This document shows, piece after piece, positions 1 to 9,243 of a stretch of 64,000 nucleotides of DNA. The position numbers and the translations under genes are program-made. The notes beneath the pieces are model-generated. The model was not told the origin of the DNA. It worked only from the letters and a program-made list of their open reading frames with translations, and did not search any database. Positions within the stretch are counted from its first letter, which is position 1. Every line of letters begins with the position of its first letter. Source of the DNA: Corallium rubrum (lineage: Eukaryota; Cnidaria; Anthozoa; Scleralcyonacea; Coralliidae); assembly GCA_964035015.1 (NCBI GenBank), contig OZ036015.1:7705571-7769570 (forward strand). The letters run 5' to 3'.

Positions 1-119
1 CCTGAAGATTCTTTTTTAGATGAAACAGCCTGTTGCAGACTTTTGAGGTAAGCGAAAATCTATATTTGCTCTAACTATATGTTATCGAGCACTCTTTGCG
101 TTTCGTAGACCAAAACCCA

Positions 120-147
120 CACGTATATATATATATATATATATATA
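120..147. repeat. (TA)n microsatellite
   Basis: A short alternating TA run beside the 129-bp tandem repeat. No other content is visible here. Confidence 0.9.
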
Positions 148-155
148 CCGTATAT

Positions 156-480
156 AAAATCATCAGGTGTTAGACAGAGTAAAACAATAAAGGAACCATT
201 TTTGACCAGCTCAGGCAGGAATGGGTTAATCACTTGTTAACTCATTGCTGCCCAGGATGTCTGAGGGTTCTCTCTTTGATGAGTAAAATCATCTCGTGTT
301 AGACAGAATAAAACAATAAAGGAACCATTTTTGACCAGCTCAGGCAAGAATGGGTTAATCACTTGTTAACTCATTGCTGCCTAGGATGTCTGAGGGTTCT
401 CTCTTTGATGAGTAAAATCATCCGGTGTTAGACAGAATAAAACAATAAAGGAACCATTTTTGAGCAGGCAGGAATGGGTT
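156..480. repeat. 129-bp tandem repeat, about 2.5 copies
   Basis: Copies begin at 156, 285 and 414 with AAAATCATC and share GTGTTAGACAGA, GGAACCATTTTTGA and GGAATGGGTTAA. The third copy has a small internal deletion and stops at about 480, just outside the last visible DPP8/9 exon. No coding content is seen. It lies in the intron that follows that exon. Confidence 0.85.
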
Positions 481-487
481 AACTTAC

Positions 488-656
488 ATTAATCCACATT
501 TCAGATGTCTCATCAATAAGGACCTGCATGGTCTCAAAGGGATAGATGCCATCATGATCCATACTGTCCCCCTTCTTTATAGGGATAAATAGGGATAATG
601 GAATACGAACTACGACAAGACGTTGTTGAGATCTGTCCAAAAGCTGAGCCCAAACA
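488..656 (-). CDS. DPP8/9-like: DPP8/9-type dipeptidyl peptidase, exon 6 (last exon in window)
   Basis: This 169-bp minus-strand exon lies between an acceptor (TTTTTTTCTAG) and a GTAAGT donor. It begins in phase with the 2-nt overhang of the preceding exon. The translation includes LLDRSQQRL, LFIPIKKG and ETSEMWIN, which match the beta-propeller segment of DPP8 and DPP9 just before the conserved HDIFHVF region of the family. The gene continues past the left edge, so the rest of the propeller and the alpha/beta-hydrolase domain with Ser-Asp-His are not visible. Calling this DPP8/9 rather than another S9B member rests on motifs recalled from the family. Confidence 0.88.
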
Positions 657-908
657 CTAGAAAAAAAGGAAGACAAAAATAAATAAAGTTATGAAAAAAT
701 AATTATGAAATTTTACAATAGCCTAGGATATATAGATTGAAATCTTGACATGGTAGTGGTTAAAGTCCTGAGCAAAATCATAATATATCTTGTCAGCCCG
801 AAAATTTCATCTTCATGGACTTTTTTGCTGTCAAAGTTACCGGATGTGATGTCACAAGAGACATTTTTGTGGCAAGTAACAACTAACTAACTAACTAACA
901 GTGTTTAA

Positions 909-1864
909 ACACGGAGCGAGCGCATAAGGGACCCCCCCCCCCCGGATACGCACTGACAGTTTGAAATTTCAACAGTCAAGTCAACAACGAGTCAGTGAGC
1001 TGGTGAAGTTTTGAGAATTATCTTTTATTTATAACCTTTTTACCTTTCAATTACCCATGTAAATTGTAAAGAGAAGCATAAGAGTCTTAGATAAAAACAA
1101 TTCTGAAGTGATTAAATTTGTTTGGTCAATGAATTTGTAAAATATATAAGCTTATATTATGACCTTGCTTTCAAACGATGTTTGAAGGTCACGTATAGCT
1201 GCTTTGTCTTTTGCCGTTTTTTAAAATAGAGTTCCACATAAAAGACAATACTTTGATATTTAACTAAAACAGACCATTTAAACGAAGACAATAAATAGTT
1301 TATTATATTAACTTTGCAAGTCAATATATCACAAATTGAGAAATTTTTAGTAGTCATTTGTCTGGCTTTACTGTAGGTCGTGCAAAAACAAAGTTGTCGT
1401 CGTTGAAAAGTGAGATGATGTTCAGACATCTACATGGAGATATTCATTATCAACATTCTTGGTGTATATAAAAGGGTCTTTATAATTACAAGGACGGAAG
1501 ATATGAATGAATAAGCAAAGAATACAGACATCATCTGCATTCAACAAGAAAAATGGTGAGACGCTTGGTCTTTTTCCTACGGCTTTTCCTCACCTTAGTT
1601 TTGTTTCGACGTATGGGAAGCGTAATTTTTCCATCTTTCTACTCAAAAATGATGTGTTACACTTGAAAAAGACAAATTCGACATTTGGAAAGCGGCAAGT
1701 TTAATTTAAAAACAGTAAACAAGTCTCACAGAAGCTCCGCACTTCAGTCTTAGCCAAAGTTACTCGGTAAGGCCGGAAGTAATTTTAGCTGTGTGGACCA
1801 ATCAGATGCGTTTGGGCAGGATTGGCTGAGGTACTCAGCCGGTACTTATGCGCTCGCTCCGTGT
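909..1864. mobile_element. TTAA-flanked DNA transposon derivative, 956 bp
   Basis: The termini are ACACGGAGCGAGCGCATAAG and its inverse, flanked by TTAA at 905-908 and 1865-1868. The paralogous 311-bp units near 2170 and 2481 read AGTGTTTAACTGG without the insert, which gives an empty-site comparison and supports TTAA duplication. A TATA-like TATATAAAAGGG lies near 1466. Two short open frames (1157-1429 minus, 1507-1704 plus) resemble nothing I recognise. The TTAA target fits piggyBac-type transposition, but the termini are not classic piggyBac ends. Confidence 0.75.
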
Positions 1865-2000
1865 TTAACTGGAAACTTACTGTTACAATGCGACTTGTAG
1901 ACCAACAAGTACTTGTAACTGAGCGGTTAAGACTCGTTCCTGGAGGACTGGGCACAGTCTAAGGTATAAGTACCTTAATTAACCTTGCTCCGCTATCTGA

Positions 2001-2073
2001 GTTCTAGTGGCTCAATGGTTAGAGCGTCTGGCTAGCATTCAGAAGGTTGTGGGTTCGAGTCCCGCTTAGAGCT
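2001..2073 (+). tRNA. tRNA-like cloverleaf, copy 1 (loop triplet AGC, Ala-like); probably a SINE head or pseudogene
   Basis: 73 nt fold by eye into a canonical cloverleaf: 7-bp acceptor GTTCTAG/TTAGAGC (two G-U pairs), D stem GCTC/GAGC, anticodon stem TCTGG/TCAGA with loop CTAGCAT, and T arm GTGGG-TTCGAGT-CCCGC. The B box GGTTCGAGTCC is intact. The triplet AGC would be alanine, but the G3:U70 identity pair of tRNA-Ala is absent. It is also one of three tandem repeat copies, so a tRNA-derived repeat is likelier than a working gene. Confidence 0.5.
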
Positions 2074-2311
2074 CAGAGTTTTTCTGAGTATTACTAACTA
2101 ACACAGCTTGTACAGCAAACAACTGACAATTATTACTAACATCAAGCTGCAATTTCTGAAACTAACTAACAGTGTTTAACTGGAAACATACTGTTACAAC
2201 GCGACTTGTAGACCAACAAGTACTTGTAACTGAGCGGTTAAGACTCGTTCCTGGAGGACTGGGCACAGTCTAAGGTATAATTACCTTAATTAACCTTGCT
2301 CCGCTATCTGA

Positions 2312-2384
2312 GTTCTAGTGGCTCAGTGGTTAGAGTTTCTGGCTAGCATTCAGAAGGTTGTGGGTTCGAGTCCCGCTTAGAGCA
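2312..2384 (+). tRNA. tRNA-like cloverleaf, copy 2 (loop AGC)
   Basis: Second tandem copy. The D arm has changed (GAGT instead of GAGC, which still forms a G-U pair). The anticodon loop and B box are preserved, and the discriminator region reads AGAGCAC. It is probably a repeat-borne pseudo-tRNA. Confidence 0.4.
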
Positions 2385-2622
2385 CAGAGTTTTTCTGAGT
2401 ATTACTAACTAACACAGCTTGTACAGCAAACAACTGACAATTATTACTAACATCAAGCTGCAATTTCTGAAACTAACTAACAGTGTTTAACTGGAAACTT
2501 CCTGTTGCAACGCGACTTGTAGACCAACAAGTACTTGTAACCGAGCGGTTAAGGCTCGTTCCTAGAGGACTGGGCACAGTCTAAGGTATAAGTACCTTAA
2601 TTAACCTTGCTCCGCTATCTGA

Positions 2623-2695
2623 GTTCTAGTGGCTCAATGGTTAGAGCGTCTGGCTAGGATTCAGAAGGTTGTGGGTTCGAGTCCCTCTTAGAGCT
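2623..2695 (+). tRNA. tRNA-like cloverleaf, copy 3 (loop AGG)
   Basis: Third tandem copy. The loop reads CTAGGAT, so the triplet becomes AGG (proline-like). The T stem has a mismatch (GTGGG/CCCTC). The changes point to relaxed constraint. Confidence 0.4.
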
Positions 2696-2999
2696 CAGAG
2701 TTTTTCTGAGTATTACTAACTAACACAGCTTGTATAGCAAACAACTGACAATTATTACTAACATCAAGCTGCAATTTCTGAAACTAACTAAAAGAAAACT
2801 GGTTTGGAATGCCTCTTGTGACATCACATCCGGTAATTTTGACAGCGAAAAACTCCATGAAGATGAAATTTTCAGCTGACAAGATATATTATGATTTTGC
2901 GCAGGAAGACCCAAATATTACGAATATGTAAAATCCCCAAACGTGAGATAGACACTTTAAATAAATTACAAAATATTATATTATATTACAAGCTCTCAC

Positions 3000-3103
3000 C
3001 TTTTACCATCTGGCAGCCATCCACAGCGGACAACATATTCCATCCAAGGGAATGCTACTTGAAGTGAAATCTTTAATTCATACGTAACTGTTTCATCACT
3101 AAA
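3000..3103 (-). CDS. DPP8/9-like: DPP8/9-type dipeptidyl peptidase, exon 5
   Basis: This 104-bp exon starts after the acceptor TTTATAG in phase 0 and ends with a GTGAGA donor, leaving a 2-nt overhang that joins exon 6 in frame. The peptide holds DETVTYELKI and FPWMEYVVRCGWLPDGK, the highly conserved W-x-E-Y-(x)3-GW-x-x-x-GK segment of the DPP8/9 propeller. A nearer AG at 3099-3100 would put a stop in frame, so the upstream AG was chosen. Confidence 0.9.
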
Positions 3104-3139
3104 CTATAAATTAAACATATCCAAGGGTCGAATTAACTA

Positions 3140-3775
3140 TTGTAATAATATAGAGGGCAAAATTTCTCGAATATGATTGGCTAATGAAGAGGGCATTTTT
3201 TTGTAATTCAGGGCAAAATTACTTGCACTTGATTGGTTCCTTGATCAGCAGTACTTGCATGTGATTGGTCGCTTGGTTACTTAGCAACAGTGAACCTCCG
3301 AGGACTGACTATTTTTCAACAAATCTGCAAAGTTTTTCGGTCTGAAAATGCCTTTTTGTTTAATTTGAACTAATTTGAACTATTGAAGGAGTGTAAAGTA
3401 TTAGTGAAAATGAATACTCTAGAAAACTTACGAACTTTTGCCTGTGTTTACAAGAAGAAAGCTACATGCACAGCGATAGAGCGAGGGAAATTTGGAATGT
3501 TGCTGAGCACCGACCGTGATAAGGTACATGTACCATTACCATTTGACATTTTCTGGACATAATATAGCTCTTAAATAATTTTGCCCGCTATATTATTAAG
3601 ACCTAATCGCACGAGTTCTCGTAAAATTAAGGTTTAATTTCACTCGTGTTTTCAAAATCGTACAAATTACCCTCGTCGCTTCGCGACTCGGGCAATTTTG
3701 TAAAATTTTGAAAACACTCGTGAAATTAAACCTTAATTTTCCTCGGCCCCATGCGATTACCTATACAAAACTGGT
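3140..3775. repeat. Two adjacent palindromic repeats
   Basis: An outer pair of inverted segments, about AATAATATAGAGGGCAAAATT (3148) and its counterpart AATTTTGCCCGCTATATTATT (near 3577), flanks about 400 bp. A second palindrome (3598-3768) has arms GGTTTAATTTCACTCGTGTTTTC and its inverse around the loop CGTCGCTTCGCGACTCGG. These look like MITEs of the hairpin type seen many times in this window. No coding content is seen. Confidence 0.65.
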
Positions 3776-4311
3776 TCGTGAATTTTAAAAAAGTTCCATC
3801 AGTATAATGCCTGATTTTTTACCCCCATTTTAAAGTAGTAATCAATGCTTTAAAAACTTAAAAACTAATACACTCAAGAAACAAAAAGGTCTATTTTTTG
3901 TAGAGATCTTGATATCCGTGTGTAACATGCCTGATTTTAGTTTTTCTCACAATCTTTTCATCTCTTTGAAACGCCAACAGCTTATTGTAGTGTGCTAAGT
4001 CTTTGCTGTGTTCACATTTATTCTGTGCCATAGTGGGAAGTTTGCGTGGGTGCAAGTGGGCACTCGAAAAATGCTTCCACAGTACTGGCCACTGTTTTAA
4101 CGTAAACTACTTCATGTTCGATATGTCACTGTGTAAGACCAGTTCAGCATTCGTACCAAATATGCGATTATATAAAGTTTCAAAAGTCACTCATTATTTT
4201 TGATTCATGATTCTTATTAAAATTTTTGCTTTTGCGTTCGTTAAGTTCGTAATTTGGTTCGTGAATCACGAACCGTTAATTCGAACCTTGCATATCATAT
4301 ATTATTAAACT
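3776..4311. other. Intronic sequence, nothing recognised
   Basis: AT-rich intronic DNA between DPP8/9 exons 4 and 5. I see no repeat structure or gene. A 66-codon plus-strand frame (4003-4203) has no recognisable motif. Confidence 0.5.
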
Positions 4312-5119
4312 ATTATTATTACTCGGGCTACCTGTGGTAGGCCGAGTCTAGGTTTCGGCTCGGGTTTTTTTTTGGGTTTTTTCCCTTCTGTGTCACGCTC
4401 TTAGCCTACTCCGCAGGCCTCTCTAATCAGAAAGCGCAGGCTCAAGTCAAGTGCGCATTTAACTTATTCCACCGTCTCGATCAAGACAAACATAATAAGA
4501 CTTTGCGAAACTGATGCGTGCATGCCAAATGCTTTCTTTCTTTGCTTTCCTGATGTCTGATCAAGTCTTTCTCCTCTCGGATGTGTTTTGTGTTTTCACA
4601 GACATAGTTATTGGTCAGTAGTGTCGCTGGCAAGTATCTTGATATTATATACGCTTACGATCTCACACGCCGTATACATGAAGCTGTGTTGATATTTAAT
4701 ACCCGAAGAGACTTGACATATGAACGCTGTACATGTGTGGAAATAATGCTAATTCTTTCTTAGCTTTCCTACTGTCTGACGATCAGAGTCCGATCAAGTC
4801 TTTCTCGTCTCGGATGTGTTTTGCGTGTTCACCGACATAGTTTGATATTGGTCAGTAATGTCGCTAGCTGTGTTGATATTTAATACCCGAAGAGACTCGA
4901 CATATGAACGCTGTGTACATATGTGGAAATACGTTACAGGCAATTGCAAATTGCGTTTTCTATCGGAGATTGGATTGTGTTTTGACTTTTGTCTGTGACC
5001 TGAATGTGTTTAGACGGCGGCTTTAGATCTTGGCACTGCATGTGACAACCTGCGCGTGATTTTGCAGTAGCCCGAGTGAACGCCTGACCAGGCGTCTTGT
5101 TGTTATTATTATCACTGTC

Positions 5120-5200
<81 letters not shown>

Positions 5201-5213
5201 GCTGTATTATTAG
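4312..5213 (+). repeat. Dispersed repeat with internal duplication and (ATT)n tail
   Basis: The segment opens with CTCGGGCTACCTGTGGTAGG and ends near AGTAGCCCGAGTGAACGCC before a (TTA)n/(CATTAT)n tract (5101-5213). Inside it, about 4527-4744 is repeated as 4747-4930; both carry TCTCGGATGTGTTTTG, GATATTTAATACCCGAAGAG and CATATGAACGCTGT. The simple-repeat tail resembles the 3' tails of LINE-mobilised sequences, but no protein frame is seen. Confidence 0.55.
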
Positions 5214-5283
5214 GCCACATAAAAAAATTACTTGTTTAGTGTTGGGAGGGAGGTTTGTTTTTTTGTATGTTTTTTTTTCTCTT

Positions 5284-5362
5284 TGCCCTACAGGGGTACC
5301 GCTGTCATGGTGTTACCGTCTCTACAGGGGTACCGCTGTCATGGTGTTACCGTCTCTACAGG
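5284..5362. repeat. About 36-bp tandem duplication
   Basis: CTACAGGGGTACCGCTGTCA...GTTACCGTCT occurs twice in tandem, with a third partial start (CTACAGGG). Confidence 0.85.
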
Positions 5363-5435
5363 GTGTTTTTAAAAACGTACTACAGCTTTCCTTGGCCACA
5401 CAGCATATCACAAATGCCATTGGTGGTCTAACAAA

Positions 5436-6062
5436 GATTTGTTATATACCAAAGACTTTCGTTTGCCAAAGATGAAATCCTATTGGTCAAATCATGGTCA
5501 CGTGTTGTTCAACAAACTCAATGTTTCTTTCTGCCGAGGGAAACATTGCACCGTTTCCCTCTGACGTCAACAACGAAGAGGGAAACAGTGCAGTGTTTCC
5601 CTCTGACGTCAGCTTTAATCATGCGTTGTTCATGTGAATAGACAATGATTATTGCATCAGATCAAGAACTTTGGACTTTTCGGAACATTTTGAAAACAAG
5701 AGCTTGTTTCGAGCTTGTTTGGTACGAAATAGTCCATTTTCCAAAGGAAAGAATACCTATACATTTCTTCAAAGAAGGTCTGAAGAAAACCTGGATAAGT
5801 TTAAAGCTGTTCTTTGTACTTGTTGAGTCTGGTGTATTTGTTTAGTTGAATTGAAATTACGAAGACAAAGTCAAAGTATTTTGGTAAGTCTTTTTGCCTT
5901 TTGTAAGTTTCGAGTCATCTTGGTATTTTGTATTTTAAAAGTCTTTGGTATATAACAAAACGCTTGTTGACTTTTGCCTCGAGAAACATCGAGTTTTACG
6001 GTCCCAATGTTCAAGCCTTCGGGTCCGTAAAACTCGATGTTTCCCTCGGCGCCAGTCAACAA
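5436..6062. repeat. Nested inverted repeats
   Basis: TTTGTTATATACCAAAGACTTT (5438) is inverted at about 5937-5959 (AAAGTCTTTGGTATATAACAAA). A tandem pair of GGGAAAC...GTTTCCCTCTGACGTCA segments lies at 5535-5612. A hairpin at 5985-6062 has arms AAACATCGAGTTTTACGG around a CAAGCCTTCGGGTC loop. No gene is recognised, although a 66-codon plus-strand frame (5645-5845) lies inside. Confidence 0.6.
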
Positions 6063-6858
6063 GTGTATAGTATTTGTTTTCACTCACTCATGTTTTATTA
6101 AACAGAAACCAAGTCAAGGTTTATAATAACTTAATGCGCAGGTATGGAACATGTAAGTGTCTAGGTACGAGAATAAGTCTGAGGTCTGAACCCGTCCCGG
6201 ACAACACCACTGCCAAACGTTCGCGCACGCGTGAACTCGCTGAGTAAACATTGCAAGAGAAGTGGGAACTAGCCGTGGTGACAACAACCAGACAGTGAAG
6301 ACTAAGTAAGACTTGACTATTCATTTGTGTTTTAAAAAAGGGTAAATAAAATTACGAAGGGGTAAATTCAGAATATGTTACAATATTGACAATTAAGGAA
6401 GCCATGCACAAATTACCTACTTTATCTTTTTGGTAGTATGCTTATAAATTTAACTTTTGTGTCGGACTCTCGGACCAGTCCAAATATTTCAGTGTTTTCC
6501 CGCTCTTTTTCCGAGAACGAGCTTGGACGTCGCGCATGTGCAAAACGTTTAGCAGCGGTGTCATCCAGTCCAGGGCATGAAGTTCATCAGAGATCGCAAA
6601 CCGCAAATCACCATTTTTAATACTACAGGTAAAACATTGTTTTGAGAGTTTTTGCACTAAATTTAGAGCGTTTTTTGAAAAATAAAAAAAATTTGGAGGT
6701 CGGGGGCTTTTCTCAGGTCGGGGACGGGAAACAACTAATTTTGTGGCCTTATTGACAAACATCTACATGTATGGATGTACCAAATGTCCGTTATTATACA
6801 TCAGGCTTGAAAATGCACCACTCAACACCATTCCTGGTGATACAGTATCTGTATGTAC
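6063..6858. other. Intronic sequence, nothing recognised
   Basis: Unique-looking sequence in a DPP8/9 intron. Two opposed frames (6438-6620 plus, 6442-6762 minus) overlap each other and carry no motif that I know. Confidence 0.5.
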
Positions 6859-7332
6859 ATGAAACGAAAATTAAGTTTGTTTTATTTGAAAGAACACTTA
6901 AAATGATAGAGTAACATCTTTTGCAGTTTTTCATTTCCTTGCTTCGTTCTAAAGATATTTCAGTTTGTTTGATATGCAAATTAAACATTTTGAAGTCATG
7001 ACGTGCAAAATGAGTTATCGAAAAAAGTTATATAGCGTTGCTATTATCAAACAAAATTAATTCAAAGGACGCATGTGGGTGTGGTTCGCCCAGAACACTA
7101 AACATGTAGATTTTCAGGTAATTATATTTGACAATATCAAAGATATATAACTTTTTTCGATAACTCATTATGCATGTCATCACATCAAAATGTTTAATTT
7201 GCATGTCAAACAAACTGAAATATCTCAAGAACGAAGCAAGGAAATGAAAAACTTCAAAAGATGTTACTCTATCATTTTAAGTGTTCTTTCAAATAAGACT
7301 GACTTAATTTTCATTTCATAGGCACTTTAAAG
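6859..7332. mobile_element. TTAA-type palindromic MITE
   Basis: Long arms are inverted copies: GAAACGAAAATTAAG, GAAAGAACACTTAAAATGATAGAG and TTATCGAAAAAAGTTATA appear at both ends in opposite orientation. The right end reads AGGCACT followed by TTAA (7327-7330), and a solo relative at 58,461-58,527 ends GCCACT-TTAA. The left terminus is altered. No protein is encoded. Confidence 0.7.
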
Positions 7333-7351
7333 TGGACAGCAATTTTCTTAC

Positions 7352-7413
7352 CTCACCAGAATCTTCAATAGAGAATTCAACTAATTTCAAGCAAGATGAG
7401 GCATTTTGAGTTC
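7352..7413 (-). CDS. DPP8/9-like: DPP8/9-type dipeptidyl peptidase, exon 4
   Basis: This 62-bp exon lies between the acceptor TATACAG and the donor GTAAGA. It enters with 2 nt of a split glycine codon and ends in phase 0. The peptide (TQNASSCLKLVEFSIEDSGE) follows RYPRAG from exon 3, matching the RYPKTGTANPKV region of DPP8. It lies 19 bp from the right end of the neighbouring MITE. Confidence 0.85.
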
Positions 7414-7510
7414 CTGTATAGCAAGGAAATAAAAACAAGTTGTTTATAATATTAATGTAATACCAAAAGCAATAATAATGAAGTTATTAGAACTAGAATT
7501 TAGAACTCAC

Positions 7511-7604
7511 CAGCTCGGGGATATCTGTAAGACTCAGAGGTTGAAGGAGCTGTAGCTTCAACAGTAGGGGTCATTGTCAGTATTTCAACATCACTTTCAT
7601 CCAC
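7511..7604 (-). CDS. DPP8/9-like: DPP8/9-type dipeptidyl peptidase, exon 3
   Basis: This 94-bp exon follows the acceptor TTTTAAG and ends at a GTGAGT donor, starting in phase 0 and ending in phase 1. It encodes VDESDVEILTMTPT and SESYRYPRAG. DESEVEI and FRYPK occur in the same order in DPP8/9. A (TA)n tract lies about 30 bp upstream of the acceptor. Confidence 0.88.
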
Positions 7605-7632
7605 CTTAAAATGACAACATATTGTTGAGAAC

Positions 7633-7636
<4 letters not shown>

Positions 7637-7696
<60 letters not shown>
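7637..7696. repeat. (TA)n microsatellite
   Basis: About 60 bp of alternating TA upstream of the exon 3 acceptor of DPP8/9. Confidence 0.95.
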
Positions 7697-7698
<2 letters not shown>

Positions 7699-7739
7699 AA
7701 ACACTCATTAATAATTCATGAAGAAAACACAAAAGAATT

Positions 7740-8022
7740 CATGACCGTGAAGGAGGTTGTATATCTGATACAAACCACACGTGGTTATATCACATATACA
7801 ACTACTAGTGGTTGTATATCAGGTCACTATCTCCACTCTAAAACATTGAAATTGAGCTTTTTCTGAATTAATCTGAACAAATATTACTCATATTAACATC
7901 AAAGACTCGGCGTGTTTTAAGCTATTTACAATATTCGTGTCCGTGTTGTATTGGATATGACAAGCTCTTGCCTTCGGCTCGAGCTTGTATATCCAATACA
8001 ACAAAGCCACTCATATTGTAAA

Positions 8023-8082
<60 letters not shown>
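7740..8082. repeat. Hairpin repeat followed by (TA)n
   Basis: The palindrome at 7921-8026 has arms TATTTACAATAT and TGTTGTATTGGATAT around the loop CTTGCCTTCGGCTCGAG. It abuts a (TA)n tract at 8026-8082. A shorter related fold (CCACACGTGG, GGTTGTATATC repeats) lies at 7752-7826. Non-coding MITE-like sequence. Confidence 0.7.
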
Positions 8083-8085
<3 letters not shown>

Positions 8086-8271
8086 AAATAAGGTGCCCCT
8101 ACGCATGCTCTGATTGGCTGGGCTCTGTGCATTTATAAGAGAACATAGATCATGAATGACGTAGAATGGCGCCAGCAGGCCGGAAAAGCCCGCCAAATTC
8201 CTAAACTACCTCACTTTTAGTTTGATTTTTCCTCTTCTTATTTTATAAAACAAATAAAACATATCGCTCCT

Positions 8272-8418
8272 GTGCATATGTACTCTTATAAAGGTACATT
8301 TGACGTGATTTGAACACGAAAGAAGTGTAAAGGCACTCGGCTATCGCCTCGTGCCTCTACTCAACTTCTTTCGTGTTCAAGTGATGTCAAACGTGCCTTT
8401 ATAAGAGTACATATGCAC
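8272..8418. repeat. Hairpin repeat (MITE-like)
   Basis: The arms GTGCATATGTACTCTTATAA and GAACACGAAAGAAGT are mirrored on the other side of the loop CTCGGCTATCGCCTCG. It sits between (TA)n tracts in a DPP8/9 intron. Confidence 0.8.
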
Positions 8419-8432
8419 GGAGCCTTTATTTG

Positions 8433-8532
<100 letters not shown>

Positions 8533-8533
8533 A

Positions 8534-8659
8534 TATATAAATAAGTTTTGTGGAAACACCACGTAAAATATTTCTTTGCTTAGAAAATAGAAATATTTTA
8601 CGGGGTGTTTCCACAAAACTTATTTATATTACTTTATCGCCATGAAAACGTTCAAAGAA

Positions 8660-8664
<5 letters not shown>
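8534..8664. mobile_element. Palindromic terminus of the local Penelope-like family
   Basis: The arms ATAAGTTTTGTGGAAACACC and AATATTTC are mirrored. The right arm continues ATTACTTTATCGCCATGAAAACG...AATTAATT, which is the inverse of the sequence that brackets the Penelope-like element at 17,782-17,862. This is therefore a fold-back made of two termini of the same element family without the protein-coding body. Confidence 0.7.
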
Positions 8665-8724
<60 letters not shown>

Positions 8725-9230
8725 TAGATAGATAGATATAGATATAGAAATAGATATAGATATAGATATAGATATACAGTAGATATAGATATAGATATAC
8801 AGATAGATATAGATATAGACATAGATATAATTATATATAAATTATAATAATATTATAATATAATTATCCAAGTACTATACTCTAATCATTATAATTACTC
8901 TGATTCATTAATTTATTATAATCATTATAGTTTATTATAATTAATTAAATATAATTTATTATAATCACTCTAATTAGTTATAATGTATTGCCATTAATCA
9001 TAATTTATTATAATTAATTAATTACTCTAATTCATTATAATTAATTATAATTTATTACATTAATAATGACAATTTCATATAATTAATTATCATAATTCGT
9101 TATAATTACTCTACTTCATTATAATTTATTATAATTAATTATTATAATTTGTAATTAATTATCATTAAATACTATAATTCATTATATTTCTTATAAGTAT
9201 TTATAATTATTATAATTCATACACATATTT
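8665..9230. repeat. (TA)n, (GATATA)n and AT-rich low-complexity tract
   Basis: (TA)n at 8665-8721 grades into GATA/GATATA repeats (8722-8830) and then a long stretch of TTATAATTAATTA-type variants. It lies in the DPP8/9 intron just downstream of exon 2. Confidence 0.9.
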
Positions 9231-9243
9231 CTCATTTCTGTAC

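Larger units (their letters stand above)
1869..2800. repeat. 311-bp tandem array, three copies
   Basis: Three near-identical units start at about 1869, 2180 and 2491. Each carries an A-box-like GAGCGGTTAAG segment, then a full tRNA-like sequence, then a tail with TTACTAACATCAAGCTGC. The tRNA-like sequences start at 2001, 2312 and 2623, exactly 311 bp apart. The array lies between the inverted arms of the 767-2906 element. Confidence 0.85.
767..2906. mobile_element. Composite fold-back element with about 98-bp inverted arms
   Basis: The left arm (about 767-863) and right arm (about 2808-2906) are inverted copies. Both carry AAAATCATAATATATCTTGTCAG, AAATTTCATCTTCATGGA and GGATGTGATGTCACAAGA in opposite orientation. 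Between them sit a TTAA-flanked element (909-1864) and three 311-bp tandem units with tRNA-like sequences. No transposase frame is seen, so it is probably non-autonomous. It occupies the DPP8/9 intron between exons 5 and 6. Confidence 0.75.

Noticed and set aside
1..47. Plus-strand open segment ending at GTAAGC that could be an exon
   Set aside because: Only about 15 codons are visible, no partner exon is found, and it lies inside the intron of an opposing gene.
4003..4203. 66-codon plus-strand frame in a DPP8/9 intron
   Set aside because: Short, no motif, and no promoter or splice support.
6442..6762. 106-codon minus-strand frame with a 60-codon plus-strand partner
   Set aside because: No family resemblance, no splice context and no neighbour support.
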